From the NCBI RefSeq assembly GCF_014203535.1, contig NZ_JACHJI010000001.1, forward strand, positions 620,001-684,000: a DNA stretch of 64,000 nt, read 5' to 3'. A program made the translations under genes and the position numbers. Under the pieces are notes generated by a model that did not search any database, was not told the DNA's origin, and saw only the letters and a list, made by a program, of their open reading frames with translations. This DNA is from Streptomyces griseomycini (GTDB lineage: Bacteria > Actinomycetota > Actinomycetes > Streptomycetales > Streptomycetaceae). Positions 44,733 to 52,505 of the stretch are shown here, in pieces (positions within the stretch are counted from its first letter, which is position 1; each line of letters opens with the position of its first letter).

Positions 44733-45152
44733 TCAGGCCAGCGTCACGGTGATGTCGCCGCGGGTCGCCTTCGAGTACGGGCACACCTGGTGGGCCTTCT
44801 CGACGAGCGAGCGCGCGGTGCCGGCGTCCACGTTCGGGATGTCCGCCGCGATCTCGACGATGATGCCGAAGCCGTCCTCGTTCCTGCCGAGGCCGACCTT
44901 CGCGGTGACCGTCGAGCCGGAGATGTCGGCGCCCTCCTGGCGGGCGACCACGCCGAGGGCGCCCTGGAAGCAGGCGCTGTAGCCGGCGGCGAACAGCTGT
45001 TCCGGGTTGGTGCCGGTGCCGCTGCCGCCCATCTCCTTGGGCGGGTTGACGACCAGGTCGAGCGTGCCGTCATCGGTGGCCACCCGCCCGTCGCGGCCGT
45101 TCTCGGCGGTGGCGACGGCGGTGTACAGGACGTCGGTCTGCTGGATGGGCAT
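44733..45152 (-). CDS. ohr: Organic hydroperoxide resistance protein (Ohr/OsmC)
   Basis: A 139-residue thiol peroxidase that reduces organic and lipid hydroperoxides. The two catalytic Cys are in FAAGYSACFQGALG (~61) and AHQVCPYSKATRGDITV (~125), the exact Ohr pattern; NPEQLFAAGY and the Glu that pairs with the first Cys are present. The ATG at 45152 follows GAGGAGGAACGC. Its regulator OhrR is not adjacent; the MarR gene at 46381 is more than a kilobase away and faces another gene. Confidence 0.93.
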   Translation of the reverse strand: MPIQQTDVLYTAVATAENGRDGRVATDDGTLDLVVNPPKEMGGSGTGTNPEQLFAAGYSACFQGALGVVARQEGADISGSTVTAKVGLGRNEDGFGIIVEIAADIPNVDAGTARSLVEKAHQVCPYSKATRGDITVTLA

Positions 45153-45264
45153 GCGGTGCGTTCCTCCTCGGTCCGCCGTGACTCGCGCCCACGATCACAG
45201 CGGTTTCGGAAAGAAGCTACCGCATGCCGGAAATCCAGTGAAGCCGTCGGGGGCTCGGAGCGCC

Positions 45265-46287
45265 TCAGAGCTTGACGATCATCTTCCCGGTGTTGTCGCC
45301 GCGCAGGACCCCGAGGAACGCCTCGAGGTTGTTCTCGATGCCCTCGACGACGGTCTCCCGGTACTTGAGCTCGCCGGACCGCACCCAGGGCCCGACCTCC
45401 TGGACGAACTGCGGCTGGAGGTCGTAGTGGTCGCCGACCAGGAAGCCCTCGATCCGCCCGCGGGTCTGGATCAGGCGGGCCAGGTTGCGCGGGCCGGGCG
45501 CGGGCTCGGTGTTGTTGTAGACCGAGATCATGCCGCAGACGGCGATCCGGCCGTCCCGGTTGAGCGAGCCGATGGCCGCCTCCAGGTGGTCGCCGCCCAC
45601 GTTGTCGAAGTAGACGTCGATCCCGTCCGGGGCGGCGGCGCGCAGCTGCTCGCTCACGGGGCCGTCCTTGTAGTTGAAGGCGGCGTCGAAGCCGTACTCC
45701 TCGACCAGCAGCTCGACCTTCTCGTCGGACCCGGCGGAGCCGATCACCCGCGAGGCCCCCTTGAGCTTCGCGATCTGCCCGACCTGGCTGCCGACGGCGC
45801 CCGCGGCGCCGGACACGAAGACGGAGTCGCCCTCCTTGAAGGCGGCGGTGCGCAGCAGGCCCGCGTAGGCGGTGAGCCCGGTCATCCCCAGCACGCCGAG
45901 GTACGCCGAGAGGGGCGCCGCCTCCGGGTCCACCCTGACGGCGTTCTTCGCGTCCACGACGGCGTACTCGCGCCAGCCGAAGAAGTGCAGGACGTGGTCG
46001 CCGACGGCGATCCCCTCGGCGTTGGAGGCGATCACCTCGCCGACGGCACCGCCCTGCATGACCTTGCCGAGCTCGAACGGGGCGACGTAGGACTTGGCGG
46101 CACTCATCCGGCCGCGCATGTACGGGTCGACGGAGAGGTACTCGTTGCGTACCAGCACCTGGCCCTCACCGGGCGCGGCGACCTCGGCCTCGACGAGGGC
46201 GAAGTCCTCGGGCTTCGGCCAGCCGACGGGCCGGCTCAGCAGATGCCACTCGCGGCCGGCGGTGGGGAGCGTGGGGGCGTCGGACAT
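45265..46287 (-). CDS. NADP-dependent MDR oxidoreductase
   Basis: A 340-residue medium-chain reductase of the leukotriene B4 12-hydroxydehydrogenase / double-bond reductase group. It shows NEYLSVDPYMRGRMSAAKSY (~49), the Rossmann motif VFVSGAAGAVGSQVGQIAKL (~155) and YFDNVGGDHLEAAIGSLN (~238). No zinc ligands are present. It probably reduces electrophilic enones or quinones with NADPH. The start MSDAPTLP at 46287 is the family start. It is divergent from a MarR regulator, which probably represses it. Confidence 0.9.
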   Translation of the reverse strand: MSDAPTLPTAGREWHLLSRPVGWPKPEDFALVEAEVAAPGEGQVLVRNEYLSVDPYMRGRMSAAKSYVAPFELGKVMQGGAVGEVIASNAEGIAVGDHVLHFFGWREYAVVDAKNAVRVDPEAAPLSAYLGVLGMTGLTAYAGLLRTAAFKEGDSVFVSGAAGAVGSQVGQIAKLKGASRVIGSAGSDEKVELLVEEYGFDAAFNYKDGPVSEQLRAAAPDGIDVYFDNVGGDHLEAAIGSLNRDGRIAVCGMISVYNNTEPAPGPRNLARLIQTRGRIEGFLVGDHYDLQPQFVQEVGPWVRSGELKYRETVVEGIENNLEAFLGVLRGDNTGKMIVKL

Positions 46288-46336
46288 GACCTGGCACCTT
46301 TCCTCGAAATACTTCACTACCTGAAACAACCATGCT

Positions 46337-46351
46337 CCTGAATATTTCAGG
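46337..46351. promoter_or_regulatory. MarR operator candidate
   Basis: CCTGAA-TAT-TTCAGG is a perfect inverted repeat in the 93-base gap between the divergent oxidoreductase and marR genes, immediately upstream of the marR -10 (TACCCT at 46368-46373). A weaker relative (CGAAATACTTC at 46305-46315) lies closer to the oxidoreductase start. Confidence 0.6.
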
Positions 46352-46380
46352 ATGTCAAGCAAGTGGGTACCCTGGAGGAC

Positions 46381-46821
46381 ATGGCCGCACCCCGTACCGC
46401 CCGCCGCCCCGACGCCCTGACCCTGGAGGTCGTCGAGCTCATCGGCGCGGTCGTGGCCCGCTACCACGAGGAGTACGAGGAGGCTGCCGCCGGTCACGCG
46501 CTGACGGGCGCGCAGGCGAGGCTGCTGAGCCTGCTGTCGCTGGAGCCGCTGCCCATGCGGAAGCTGGCGCAGCGGCTGAAGTGCGAGCCGTCGAACGTCA
46601 CCGGCATCGTCGACCGTCTGGAGTCCCGGGGCCTGGTGGAACGCCGCCCGGACCCGGCGGACCGCCGGGTGAAGCTGGCCGCGGCGACGCCCGAGGGGCG
46701 GCGGGTGGTCCGGAGCCTGCAGGACTCCCTGCGGTTCGCGCGCGAACCGCTGGCGGGGCTGTCGGAGGAGGAGCGGGTGGCCCTGCGGGACGCCCTGCGG
46801 AGGATGCTGCGGGAGGACTGA
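46381..46821 (+). CDS. MarR family transcriptional regulator
   Basis: A 146-residue MarR regulator with a winged helix: ALTGAQARLLSLLSLEPLPM, then RKLAQRLKCEPSNVTGIVDR and the wing LVERRPDPADRRVKLAAAT (~40-100). The single Cys in the recognition helix region (LKCEPSN) might allow redox sensing. The ATG at 46381 is chosen: TACCCT ends exactly 7 bases before it, whereas a GTG at 46363 would precede that hexamer. It is divergent from the enone-reductase-like gene. Confidence 0.9.
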   Translation: MAAPRTARRPDALTLEVVELIGAVVARYHEEYEEAAAGHALTGAQARLLSLLSLEPLPMRKLAQRLKCEPSNVTGIVDRLESRGLVERRPDPADRRVKLAAATPEGRRVVRSLQDSLRFAREPLAGLSEEERVALRDALRRMLRED

Positions 46822-46965
46822 GCGGGGACCGCGCACGTCGCCGGACCGCACCGGCCGGCCGCCCCCCGCACCGGACCGCACGGCCGGGCGGCCGCCTCCC
46901 GCACCGGGAGACCGGACCGCACCGGGCCGGACCTGGTTTGGCCGGGCGCCTTCCGTGTCAGGGGA

Positions 46966-47688
46966 TCAGGTGCACCACCACAGGAACCGGTCGCAGGTCT
47001 CGGTGGGTTCCGGTTCCGGTTCCGGTTCGGGTTTCTTCGTGGTCGGGTCCGGCTCCGGGGTCTCCGATTCGGACGGGGGCGTCGGCGGTGGAGCCTTCGT
47101 CGGCTGGGTCTGCGGCGCGTCGGCGGGCGCGGACGACGCGTCCGTCCCCTCCTCGTCCCGGGCTTCCTCCGACTCCTCGGCCTCCGGGGACTCCGAAGCC
47201 GACGGGGAGTCAGACGCCTCCGGTGACGCGGACCTCGCGGGAGGTACCGCCCCCGTGGTGCCGCCCGGCGACTGCGTCGGCTCCAGCTCCGTCGCGCCGC
47301 CGTCGGTCGTCTCCTCGCCCGCCGCCGCCGGCTTCGGCGTCGCTCCCGGCGCGTCCATGCCGAGTTCGGCCAGGCTCAGTCCGCCGGCGGCCAGCGCGAA
47401 GCCCGCCGCGATCAGCAGCGACCGGCGCCGTCGCCGCCGGTGCGCCGCGGCCTTGCGGTCACGCCGACTGCCTCCGCCCCTCCGGCCCCCGTCCGGCTCC
47501 GCCTCCTCGCCGTCGTCGTCGTACGGGCCGGCGGCGTCCGCCACCGCCGGCTCCCCCTCGTACTCCGAAGGCCCCGCGGGCTCGGCGGGTTCCGCCGCGT
47601 AGGCGCGGAGCGTCTCGACGGGGGTGCCGCACCCGGGGCAGGCGAGCGCCCCGTTGAGGTGCCGTCGGCACGGGTGGCAATAGTCCAT
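46966..47688 (-). CDS. SCO2400-family zinc-ribbon membrane protein
   Basis: A 240-residue protein matching the Streptomyces SCO2400 family. The N terminus is a small zinc ribbon (MDYCHPCRRHLNGALACPGC, CxxC-CxxC). A Pro/Glu/Gly-rich and then Arg-rich segment leads to one membrane helix (SLLIAAGFALAAGGLSLAEL, ~90), so the ribbon is cytoplasmic. The long extracellular part is Ser/Thr/Pro/Glu-rich with an EPEPEPEP run coded by a GGTTCC-type repeat, ending in a compact TCDRFLWWCT with two Cys. Function unknown. Confidence 0.8.
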   Translation of the reverse strand: MDYCHPCRRHLNGALACPGCGTPVETLRAYAAEPAEPAGPSEYEGEPAVADAAGPYDDDGEEAEPDGGRRGGGSRRDRKAAAHRRRRRRSLLIAAGFALAAGGLSLAELGMDAPGATPKPAAAGEETTDGGATELEPTQSPGGTTGAVPPARSASPEASDSPSASESPEAEESEEARDEEGTDASSAPADAPQTQPTKAPPPTPPSESETPEPDPTTKKPEPEPEPEPTETCDRFLWWCT

Positions 47689-47846
47689 GACGCGGGAAGA
47701 CTAGGTTCCGCTCGGGCCGGGTTCCTAGACCCGGCTGTGAAGGTTTGGTAGGGACCAAGTCCCATAGGTTTCGAAACTGCCGAAACCGTTGTCCGCGCGA
47801 CCCATTGACACTCCCGCCATGCCCTCCTTACTGTCACGCCAGCATT

Positions 47847-47880
47847 TCGAACGTGTGTCGAAATATCGAACGCGTCGAAC
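47847..47880. promoter_or_regulatory. Operator candidate A: repeated TCGAAC boxes
   Basis: TCGAA-type boxes start at 47847, 47858, 47866 and 47875. Within them TCG-AAATAT-CGAACG (47858-47872) matches the arrangement found upstream of the genes at 50251 and 60032 (YCG-N2-ATAT-CGAACR). It lies 37 bases before the dehydratase start. Confidence 0.6.
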
Positions 47881-47908
47881 TGAACCGATAACACGAGGGG
47901 CGACTGCC

Positions 47909-49072
47909 GTGCGCATCACCGGAATCAGCACACACGTGGTCGGGACGCCGTGGCGCAACCTGACCTACGTCCAGGTGCACACCGACGAGGGGATCACCGG
48001 AGTCGGCGAGACCCGGATGCTGGGCCACACCGACGCACTCCTGGGCTACCTGAAGGAAGCCGAGGTCAACCACATTCTCGGCTCCGACCCGTTCGCTGTC
48101 GAGGACCTCGTCCGCCGCATGAAGTACGGCGACTACGGCCGCGCCGGCGAGATCGTGATGTCCGGCATCGCCGTCGTCGAGATGGCCTGCTGGGACATCA
48201 AGGGCAAGGCCCTCGGCGTCCCCGTCTGGCAGCTGCTCGGCGGCAAGGTCACCGACAAGGTGAAGGCGTACGCCAACGGCTGGTACACCACCGAGCGCAC
48301 CCCGGAGGCGTACCACAAGGCCGCGCAGGCGGTGATGGAGCGCGGCTACCGGGCGCTCAAGATCGACCCCTTCGGCACCGGCCACTTCGAGTTCGACCAC
48401 CAGCAGACCCTGTACGCCGTCTCGCTCATCGAGGCCGTGCGGGACGCCATCGGGCCGGACGCCGAGCTGATGCTGGAGATGCACGGCCGCTTCTCCCCCG
48501 CCACCGCCGTCCGCCTGGCCAAGGAGCTCGCGCCCTTCAAGCCGGCCTGGCTGGAGGAGCCGGTCCCGCCGGAGAACCTCAAGGCGCTGGAGAAGGTCGC
48601 CGCCAAGGTCGACATGCCGGTGGCCACCGGTGAGCGCATCCACGACCGCATCGAGTTCCGCGAGCTGTTCGAGAGCCAGGCGGTCGACATCCTGCAGCCG
48701 GACGTCGGCCACATCGGCGGCATCTGGGAGACCCGCAAGCTCGCCGCGACCGCCGAGACCCACTACATGCTGGTCGCCCCGCACAACGTCGGCGGCCCCG
48801 TGCTGACCGCCGCCTCCCTCCAGGTCGGCTTCACCTCGCCGAACTTCAAGATCCTGGAGCACTTCAACGACTTCGCGGACGCGGAGATCAAGAAGGTCGT
48901 CAAGGGCGCGCCCCAGGTGAACCCGGAGGACGGCTGCTTCCACCTGTCCGACGCCCCCGGCCTCGGCGTGGAGCTGGACGTCGACGCGGCGGCCGAGTTC
49001 CCGCAGCAGCAGGCCCGGTTCGACCTGTGGGCCGAGGGCTGGGAACAGCGCAAGCCGAAGGCCACGAAGTGA
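47909..49072 (+). CDS. Enolase-superfamily sugar-acid dehydratase (galactonate dehydratase-like)
   Basis: A 387-residue mandelate racemase/enolase superfamily member that should dehydrate an aldonic acid to its 2-keto-3-deoxy form. It resembles D-galactonate dehydratase: RITGISTHVVGTPWRNLTYV start, KIDPFGTGHFEF, the metal ligands in LMLEMHGRFSPATA, WLEEPVPPEN and VATGERIHDRIEF, the Asp/His pair in LQPDVGHIGGI and VAPHNVGGPV. The GTG at 47909 follows GAGGGGCGA. It is first of a two-gene unit with a zinc alcohol dehydrogenase and lies under the TCGAAC boxes. The true substrate could be an arabinonate, galactonate or related acid. Confidence 0.85.
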   Translation: MRITGISTHVVGTPWRNLTYVQVHTDEGITGVGETRMLGHTDALLGYLKEAEVNHILGSDPFAVEDLVRRMKYGDYGRAGEIVMSGIAVVEMACWDIKGKALGVPVWQLLGGKVTDKVKAYANGWYTTERTPEAYHKAAQAVMERGYRALKIDPFGTGHFEFDHQQTLYAVSLIEAVRDAIGPDAELMLEMHGRFSPATAVRLAKELAPFKPAWLEEPVPPENLKALEKVAAKVDMPVATGERIHDRIEFRELFESQAVDILQPDVGHIGGIWETRKLAATAETHYMLVAPHNVGGPVLTAASLQVGFTSPNFKILEHFNDFADAEIKKVVKGAPQVNPEDGCFHLSDAPGLGVELDVDAAAEFPQQQARFDLWAEGWEQRKPKATK

Positions 49073-49109
49073 CCGCGCCGCACCGCCCCCACCGTCCTGG
49101 AGAGGCCCG

Positions 49110-50114
49110 ATGAGCAGCGCCGTCGTCATCGAGGGACCCGGCGAGCACCGCCTCGTCCCGCACGAGCCGCGCGAGCCCGGCCCCGGCGAGGCCCTGGTCC
49201 GGGTGCACGCCGCCGGCATCTGCGGCAGCGACCGCGAGGTGTACCAGGGCAACCGGCCCGAAGGGTACGTGCGTTACCCGCTCACGCCGGGCCACGAGTG
49301 GTCCGGGACCGTGCAGGAGGTGGGCGCGGGCGTGCCCGCCTCGCTCGTCGGCCGCAAGGTGGTCGGTGAGGGCTTCCGCAACTGCCAGGTCTGCGACCGC
49401 TGCCACGCCGGCGAGACGACGCTGTGCTCGGCGGGTTACGAGGAGACCGGGTTCACCCAGCCGGGCGCCATGGCCGCCACGCTGACCCTTCCGGCCCGGC
49501 TGCTGCACGTGCTGCCGGACGACGCCGACCTCGGCGCCGCCGCGCTGCTGGAGCCGGCCGCCTGCATCGCCGCCGCCGCGCTCAGGGCGAACGCCCTGCC
49601 CGGCGAGCGGGTGGCCGTGGTCGGCACCGGCACCCTCGGCATGTTCGCCGTGCAGTTCCTGAGGGCGAACTCCCCGGCCGAGCTGCTGGTCGTCGGCACC
49701 CGGGGCGACCGGGAGGCGCTGGCGCGGCAGTACGGCGCGACCGACTTCCGCACCAAGGACCGGGAACTCCCGGACGACTTCGACGTCGTGATCGAGACCG
49801 CCGGGTCCGCCGACGCGGCCCGTACGGCGGCCGCGCTGCTCCGGCGCGGCGGGCGGCTGGTCCTGACCGGCATCCCGGCCCCGGGGGCCGACGGGCTCGA
49901 CCCGACGGATCTGGTCGTACGGCAGCTGGAGGTGCACACCGTCTTCGGGGCGCCGCCGGACGCCTGGGCGCACACGGTGCGGGTGTTCGCCGCCGGGCTC
50001 CTCGACCCGCTGCCGCTGGTGACGCACGAGCTGCCGCTGGCCGAGTTCCCGCACGCCATCGAGCTGGTGGGCTCCGGTGACCCGAAGGTGGGCAAGGTCC
50101 TGCTGCGCCCCTAG
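49110..50114 (+). CDS. Zinc-dependent alcohol dehydrogenase
   Basis: A 334-residue medium-chain dehydrogenase. The catalytic zinc ligands are Cys in AAGICGSDREVY (~38) and His/Glu in TPGHEWSGTVQEVGAG (~62); the structural lobe is degenerate (GFRNCQVCDRCHAGETTLC). The NAD(P) motif is VAVVGTGTLGMFAVQFLRAN (~167). It starts 37 bases after the dehydratase gene in the same operon, so it likely oxidises a sugar, sugar acid or polyol in the same catabolic route. Confidence 0.88.
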   Translation: MSSAVVIEGPGEHRLVPHEPREPGPGEALVRVHAAGICGSDREVYQGNRPEGYVRYPLTPGHEWSGTVQEVGAGVPASLVGRKVVGEGFRNCQVCDRCHAGETTLCSAGYEETGFTQPGAMAATLTLPARLLHVLPDDADLGAAALLEPAACIAAAALRANALPGERVAVVGTGTLGMFAVQFLRANSPAELLVVGTRGDREALARQYGATDFRTKDRELPDDFDVVIETAGSADAARTAAALLRRGGRLVLTGIPAPGADGLDPTDLVVRQLEVHTVFGAPPDAWAHTVRVFAAGLLDPLPLVTHELPLAEFPHAIELVGSGDPKVGKVLLRP

Positions 50115-50127
50115 GGCGCGGTCCCCG

Positions 50128-50172
50128 TCGTACGCCGGTACGGGGGCGACCTGACGGTTCCCGTGCCGGCGT
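50128..50172 (+). terminator. Long hairpin between the dehydrogenase and the next operon
   Basis: A 15-bp stem with one G-U pair (50128-50142 with 50158-50172) and a 15-base loop starts 13 bases after the dehydrogenase stop. It is either the operon terminator or a read-through attenuator. Confidence 0.6.
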
Positions 50173-50222
50173 ACCCCCGGCCCCGCCCTCCCCCGATCCG
50201 CACCCAGATCCGCGAACCTCGT

Positions 50223-50237
50223 CCGACATATCGAACA
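50223..50237. promoter_or_regulatory. Operator candidate B upstream of the sugar-uptake operon
   Basis: CCG-ACATAT-CGAACA shares ATATCGAAC and the 6-base spacing with sites A (47858) and C (60067). It lies 13 bases before the GTG start at 50251. Confidence 0.55.
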
Positions 50238-50250
50238 CGAAGGACACCTT

Positions 50251-51219
50251 GTGACCGACGCTTCCGCCAAGGCACCCCGCAGGCCCGGGGAACAGGCGCT
50301 CGCCGCCCTCGGTCTGGGCGCGCCCGCCCTCGACCCCGCCGACGCCTCGCCGCACTCCTTCCCCGGCGGCGGCCGCTGGCGCACCGAGATCCCCTCCTGC
50401 GAGGGACCGGAGGCGCTGGCGGTGGTGCTGAAGGAGGCCTCGCGCCTCGACGTGCCGATCCACCGGATCAGCCAGGGCAGCGGCGTGTGGATGCTGACCG
50501 ACGCCGAGATCACCGAGATGGTCGAGGCCACCGCCGAACGGGACATCGAGCTGTGCCTGTTCACCGGCCCGCGCGGCACCTGGGACATCGGCGGTTCGAC
50601 CCGCACCGACTCGCGCGGCGCCGGACTGCGCGCCCGCGGCCACGACGCGGTCGCCGGGTGCGTCGAGGACGCCGTGCGGGCCACGGAGCTGGGCGTCAAG
50701 TGCCTGCTCGTCGCCGACGAGGGCGTGCTGTGGACGCTGCACCGGGCGCGGGCGGCCGGCATCCTCCCGGCCGACACCACGCTGAAGGTCTCGGCGCTCA
50801 TCGGACCGGTCAACCCGGCCTCGTACGCGGTGTACGAGCGGCTCGGCGCCGACTCGATCAACGTGCCGAGCGACCTGACGCCCGCTCACCTCACCGAGAT
50901 ACGGCGAGTTTCGGCCACCCCGATGGACATGTACATCGAGGCCCCCGACGACCTCGGCGGCTACGTGCGGATGTACGAGGTCGCCGAGCTCATCCGGCGC
51001 GGCGCACCGCTGTACCTGAAGTTCGGCCTGTCCAAGGCGCCCGGCATCTACCCGTACGGCCACCACCTCCGGGAGCTCACCCTGGCGACCGCCAAGGAGC
51101 GGGTGCGGCGCGGCCGGCTCGCGCTGGACCTGCTGGCGCGCCACGGCGCGGACGGTGACATGGCACCGCTCGGTTCGCGGCTTCCGGGCGATCTGATCCG
51201 GTTCGAAATCTCGTCATAA
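50251..51219 (+). CDS. TIM-barrel-like protein of unknown function in the sugar cluster
   Basis: A 322-residue soluble protein that I cannot assign firmly. Its alternation of strands and helices (DVPIHRISQGSGVWMLTDAE; DIELCLFTGPRGTWDIGGST; VKCLLVADEGVLWTLHRARA; TTLKVSALIGPVNPASYAVY; LGADSINVPSDLTPAHLTEI; PMDMYIEAPDDLGGYVRMYE) suggests a TIM barrel, related in style to U32 peptidase-like barrels. Acidic residues at strand ends could bind metal. The GTG at 50251 follows AAGGA. It stands between a shared operator and the sugar-binding protein gene, so it probably takes part in sugar catabolism. Confidence 0.7.
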   Translation: MTDASAKAPRRPGEQALAALGLGAPALDPADASPHSFPGGGRWRTEIPSCEGPEALAVVLKEASRLDVPIHRISQGSGVWMLTDAEITEMVEATAERDIELCLFTGPRGTWDIGGSTRTDSRGAGLRARGHDAVAGCVEDAVRATELGVKCLLVADEGVLWTLHRARAAGILPADTTLKVSALIGPVNPASYAVYERLGADSINVPSDLTPAHLTEIRRVSATPMDMYIEAPDDLGGYVRMYEVAELIRRGAPLYLKFGLSKAPGIYPYGHHLRELTLATAKERVRRGRLALDLLARHGADGDMAPLGSRLPGDLIRFEISS

Positions 51220-51360
51220 CGTTCCGGAAACTCGGCTTCACAGAAGTAGACACAGCCGCGCACAATCCCACACAACCATTCTCGGTCCCTCCTGGCCCCC
51301 ACTCCCGGAAGCGACTTCGCACCGTCCGCACCGACCCCGCACACATCAAGGATGATGACC

Positions 51361-52473
51361 ATGCGTAACCGCAGAGCCGCACTCGCCGCCGTCGCCACAG
51401 CCGCCTCCCTCGCCCTCACCCTGACCGCCTGCGGCCAGAACAGCGAGGGCGGCAGCGAGGAGGACAAGGGGGGATCCGAGGGCGCCACCGTCGGCATCGC
51501 GATGCCGACCAAGTCCTCCGAGCGCTGGATCGCCGACGGCGACAACGTCGTCAAGGACCTGGAGTCCAAGGGCTACAAGACCAAGCTGGTCTTCGGCGAG
51601 GACGACCCGGACCAGCAGGTCTCCCAGATCGAGAACCTGATCACGCAGGGCGTGGACGCCCTGATCGTCGCGGCCATCGACAACAAGTCGATGAACAACG
51701 TCCTGCAGCAGGCCAAGGACGCCGACATCCCGGTGATCTCCTACGACCGCCTCATCCTCGGCACGGAGAACGTCGACTACTACGCCTCCTTCGACAACGA
51801 GAAGGTCGGCGAGCTCCAGGGCACCTACATCGTCGAGAAGCTCGGCCTGAAGGACGGCAGCGAGAAGGGTCCCTTCAACATCGAGCTGTTCGCCGGCTCC
51901 AACGACGACAACAACACCCGCTACTTCTTCCAGGGCGCGATGAACGTCCTCAAGCCCTACATCGACAAGAAGCAGCTCGTCGTCAAGTCCAAGCAGACCG
52001 AGCTGAACCAGGTCACCACCCTGCGCTGGGACGGCGGCACCGCGCAGAAGCGCATGGACGACATCCTGACCTCGGCCTACCGCAGCGACCGGGTGGACGC
52101 CGTGCTCTCGCCGTACGACGGCATCTCCATCGGCATCCTGTCCTCCCTCAAGTCGGACGGCTACGGCACCAAGAGCAAGCCGCTGCCGGTCGTCACCGGC
52201 CAGGACGCCGAGGTCGCCTCGGTGAAGTCGATCATCGCCGACGAGCAGTCCATGACCGTCTACAAGGACACCCGCGAACTCGCCAAGGTGGCCTCCAACA
52301 TGGTCGACGCCCTGCTCAACGACAAGAAGCCCGAGGTCAACGACACCAAGACCTACGACAACGGGGCGAAGGTCGTGCCGGCCTACCTGCTCGAGCCGGT
52401 CGCCGTGGACAAGGAGAACTACCAGGAGGCCGTCGTCGACTCCGGCTACATCAAGGAAAGCGACCTCAAGTAA
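51361..52473 (+). CDS. chvE: ChvE-type sugar-binding lipoprotein
   Basis: A 370-residue periplasmic-binding-protein-like lipoprotein that delivers sugars to the MmsA-MmsB importer. The signal ends in lipobox LTAC (Cys ~23), followed by a Gly/Glu/Ser linker. The mature part is a Peripla_BP_4 domain ([80 protein letters not shown]). It matches ChvE of the multiple monosaccharide transporter, which takes arabinose, galactose and xylose in other bacteria. The ATG at 51361 has AAGGA 8 bases upstream; ATGs at 51352 and 51355 are too close to it. Confidence 0.9.
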   Translation: MRNRRAALAAVATAASLALTLTACGQNSEGGSEEDKGGSEGATVGIAMPTKSSERWIADGDNVVKDLESKGYKTKLVFGEDDPDQQVSQIENLITQGVDALIVAAIDNKSMNNVLQQAKDADIPVISYDRLILGTENVDYYASFDNEKVGELQGTYIVEKLGLKDGSEKGPFNIELFAGSNDDNNTRYFFQGAMNVLKPYIDKKQLVVKSKQTELNQVTTLRWDGGTAQKRMDDILTSAYRSDRVDAVLSPYDGISIGILSSLKSDGYGTKSKPLPVVTGQDAEVASVKSIIADEQSMTVYKDTRELAKVASNMVDALLNDKKPEVNDTKTYDNGAKVVPAYLLEPVAVDKENYQEAVVDSGYIKESDLK

Positions 52474-52505
52474 CCGCCCGCTGACACGGATTGGAAGGCA
52501 CGACC

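Noticed and set aside
44733..46821. The MarR gene at 46381 considered as OhrR for the Ohr gene
   Set aside because: It is separated by another gene, faces a different promoter with its own palindrome, and the Ohr promoter region shows no copy of that palindrome.
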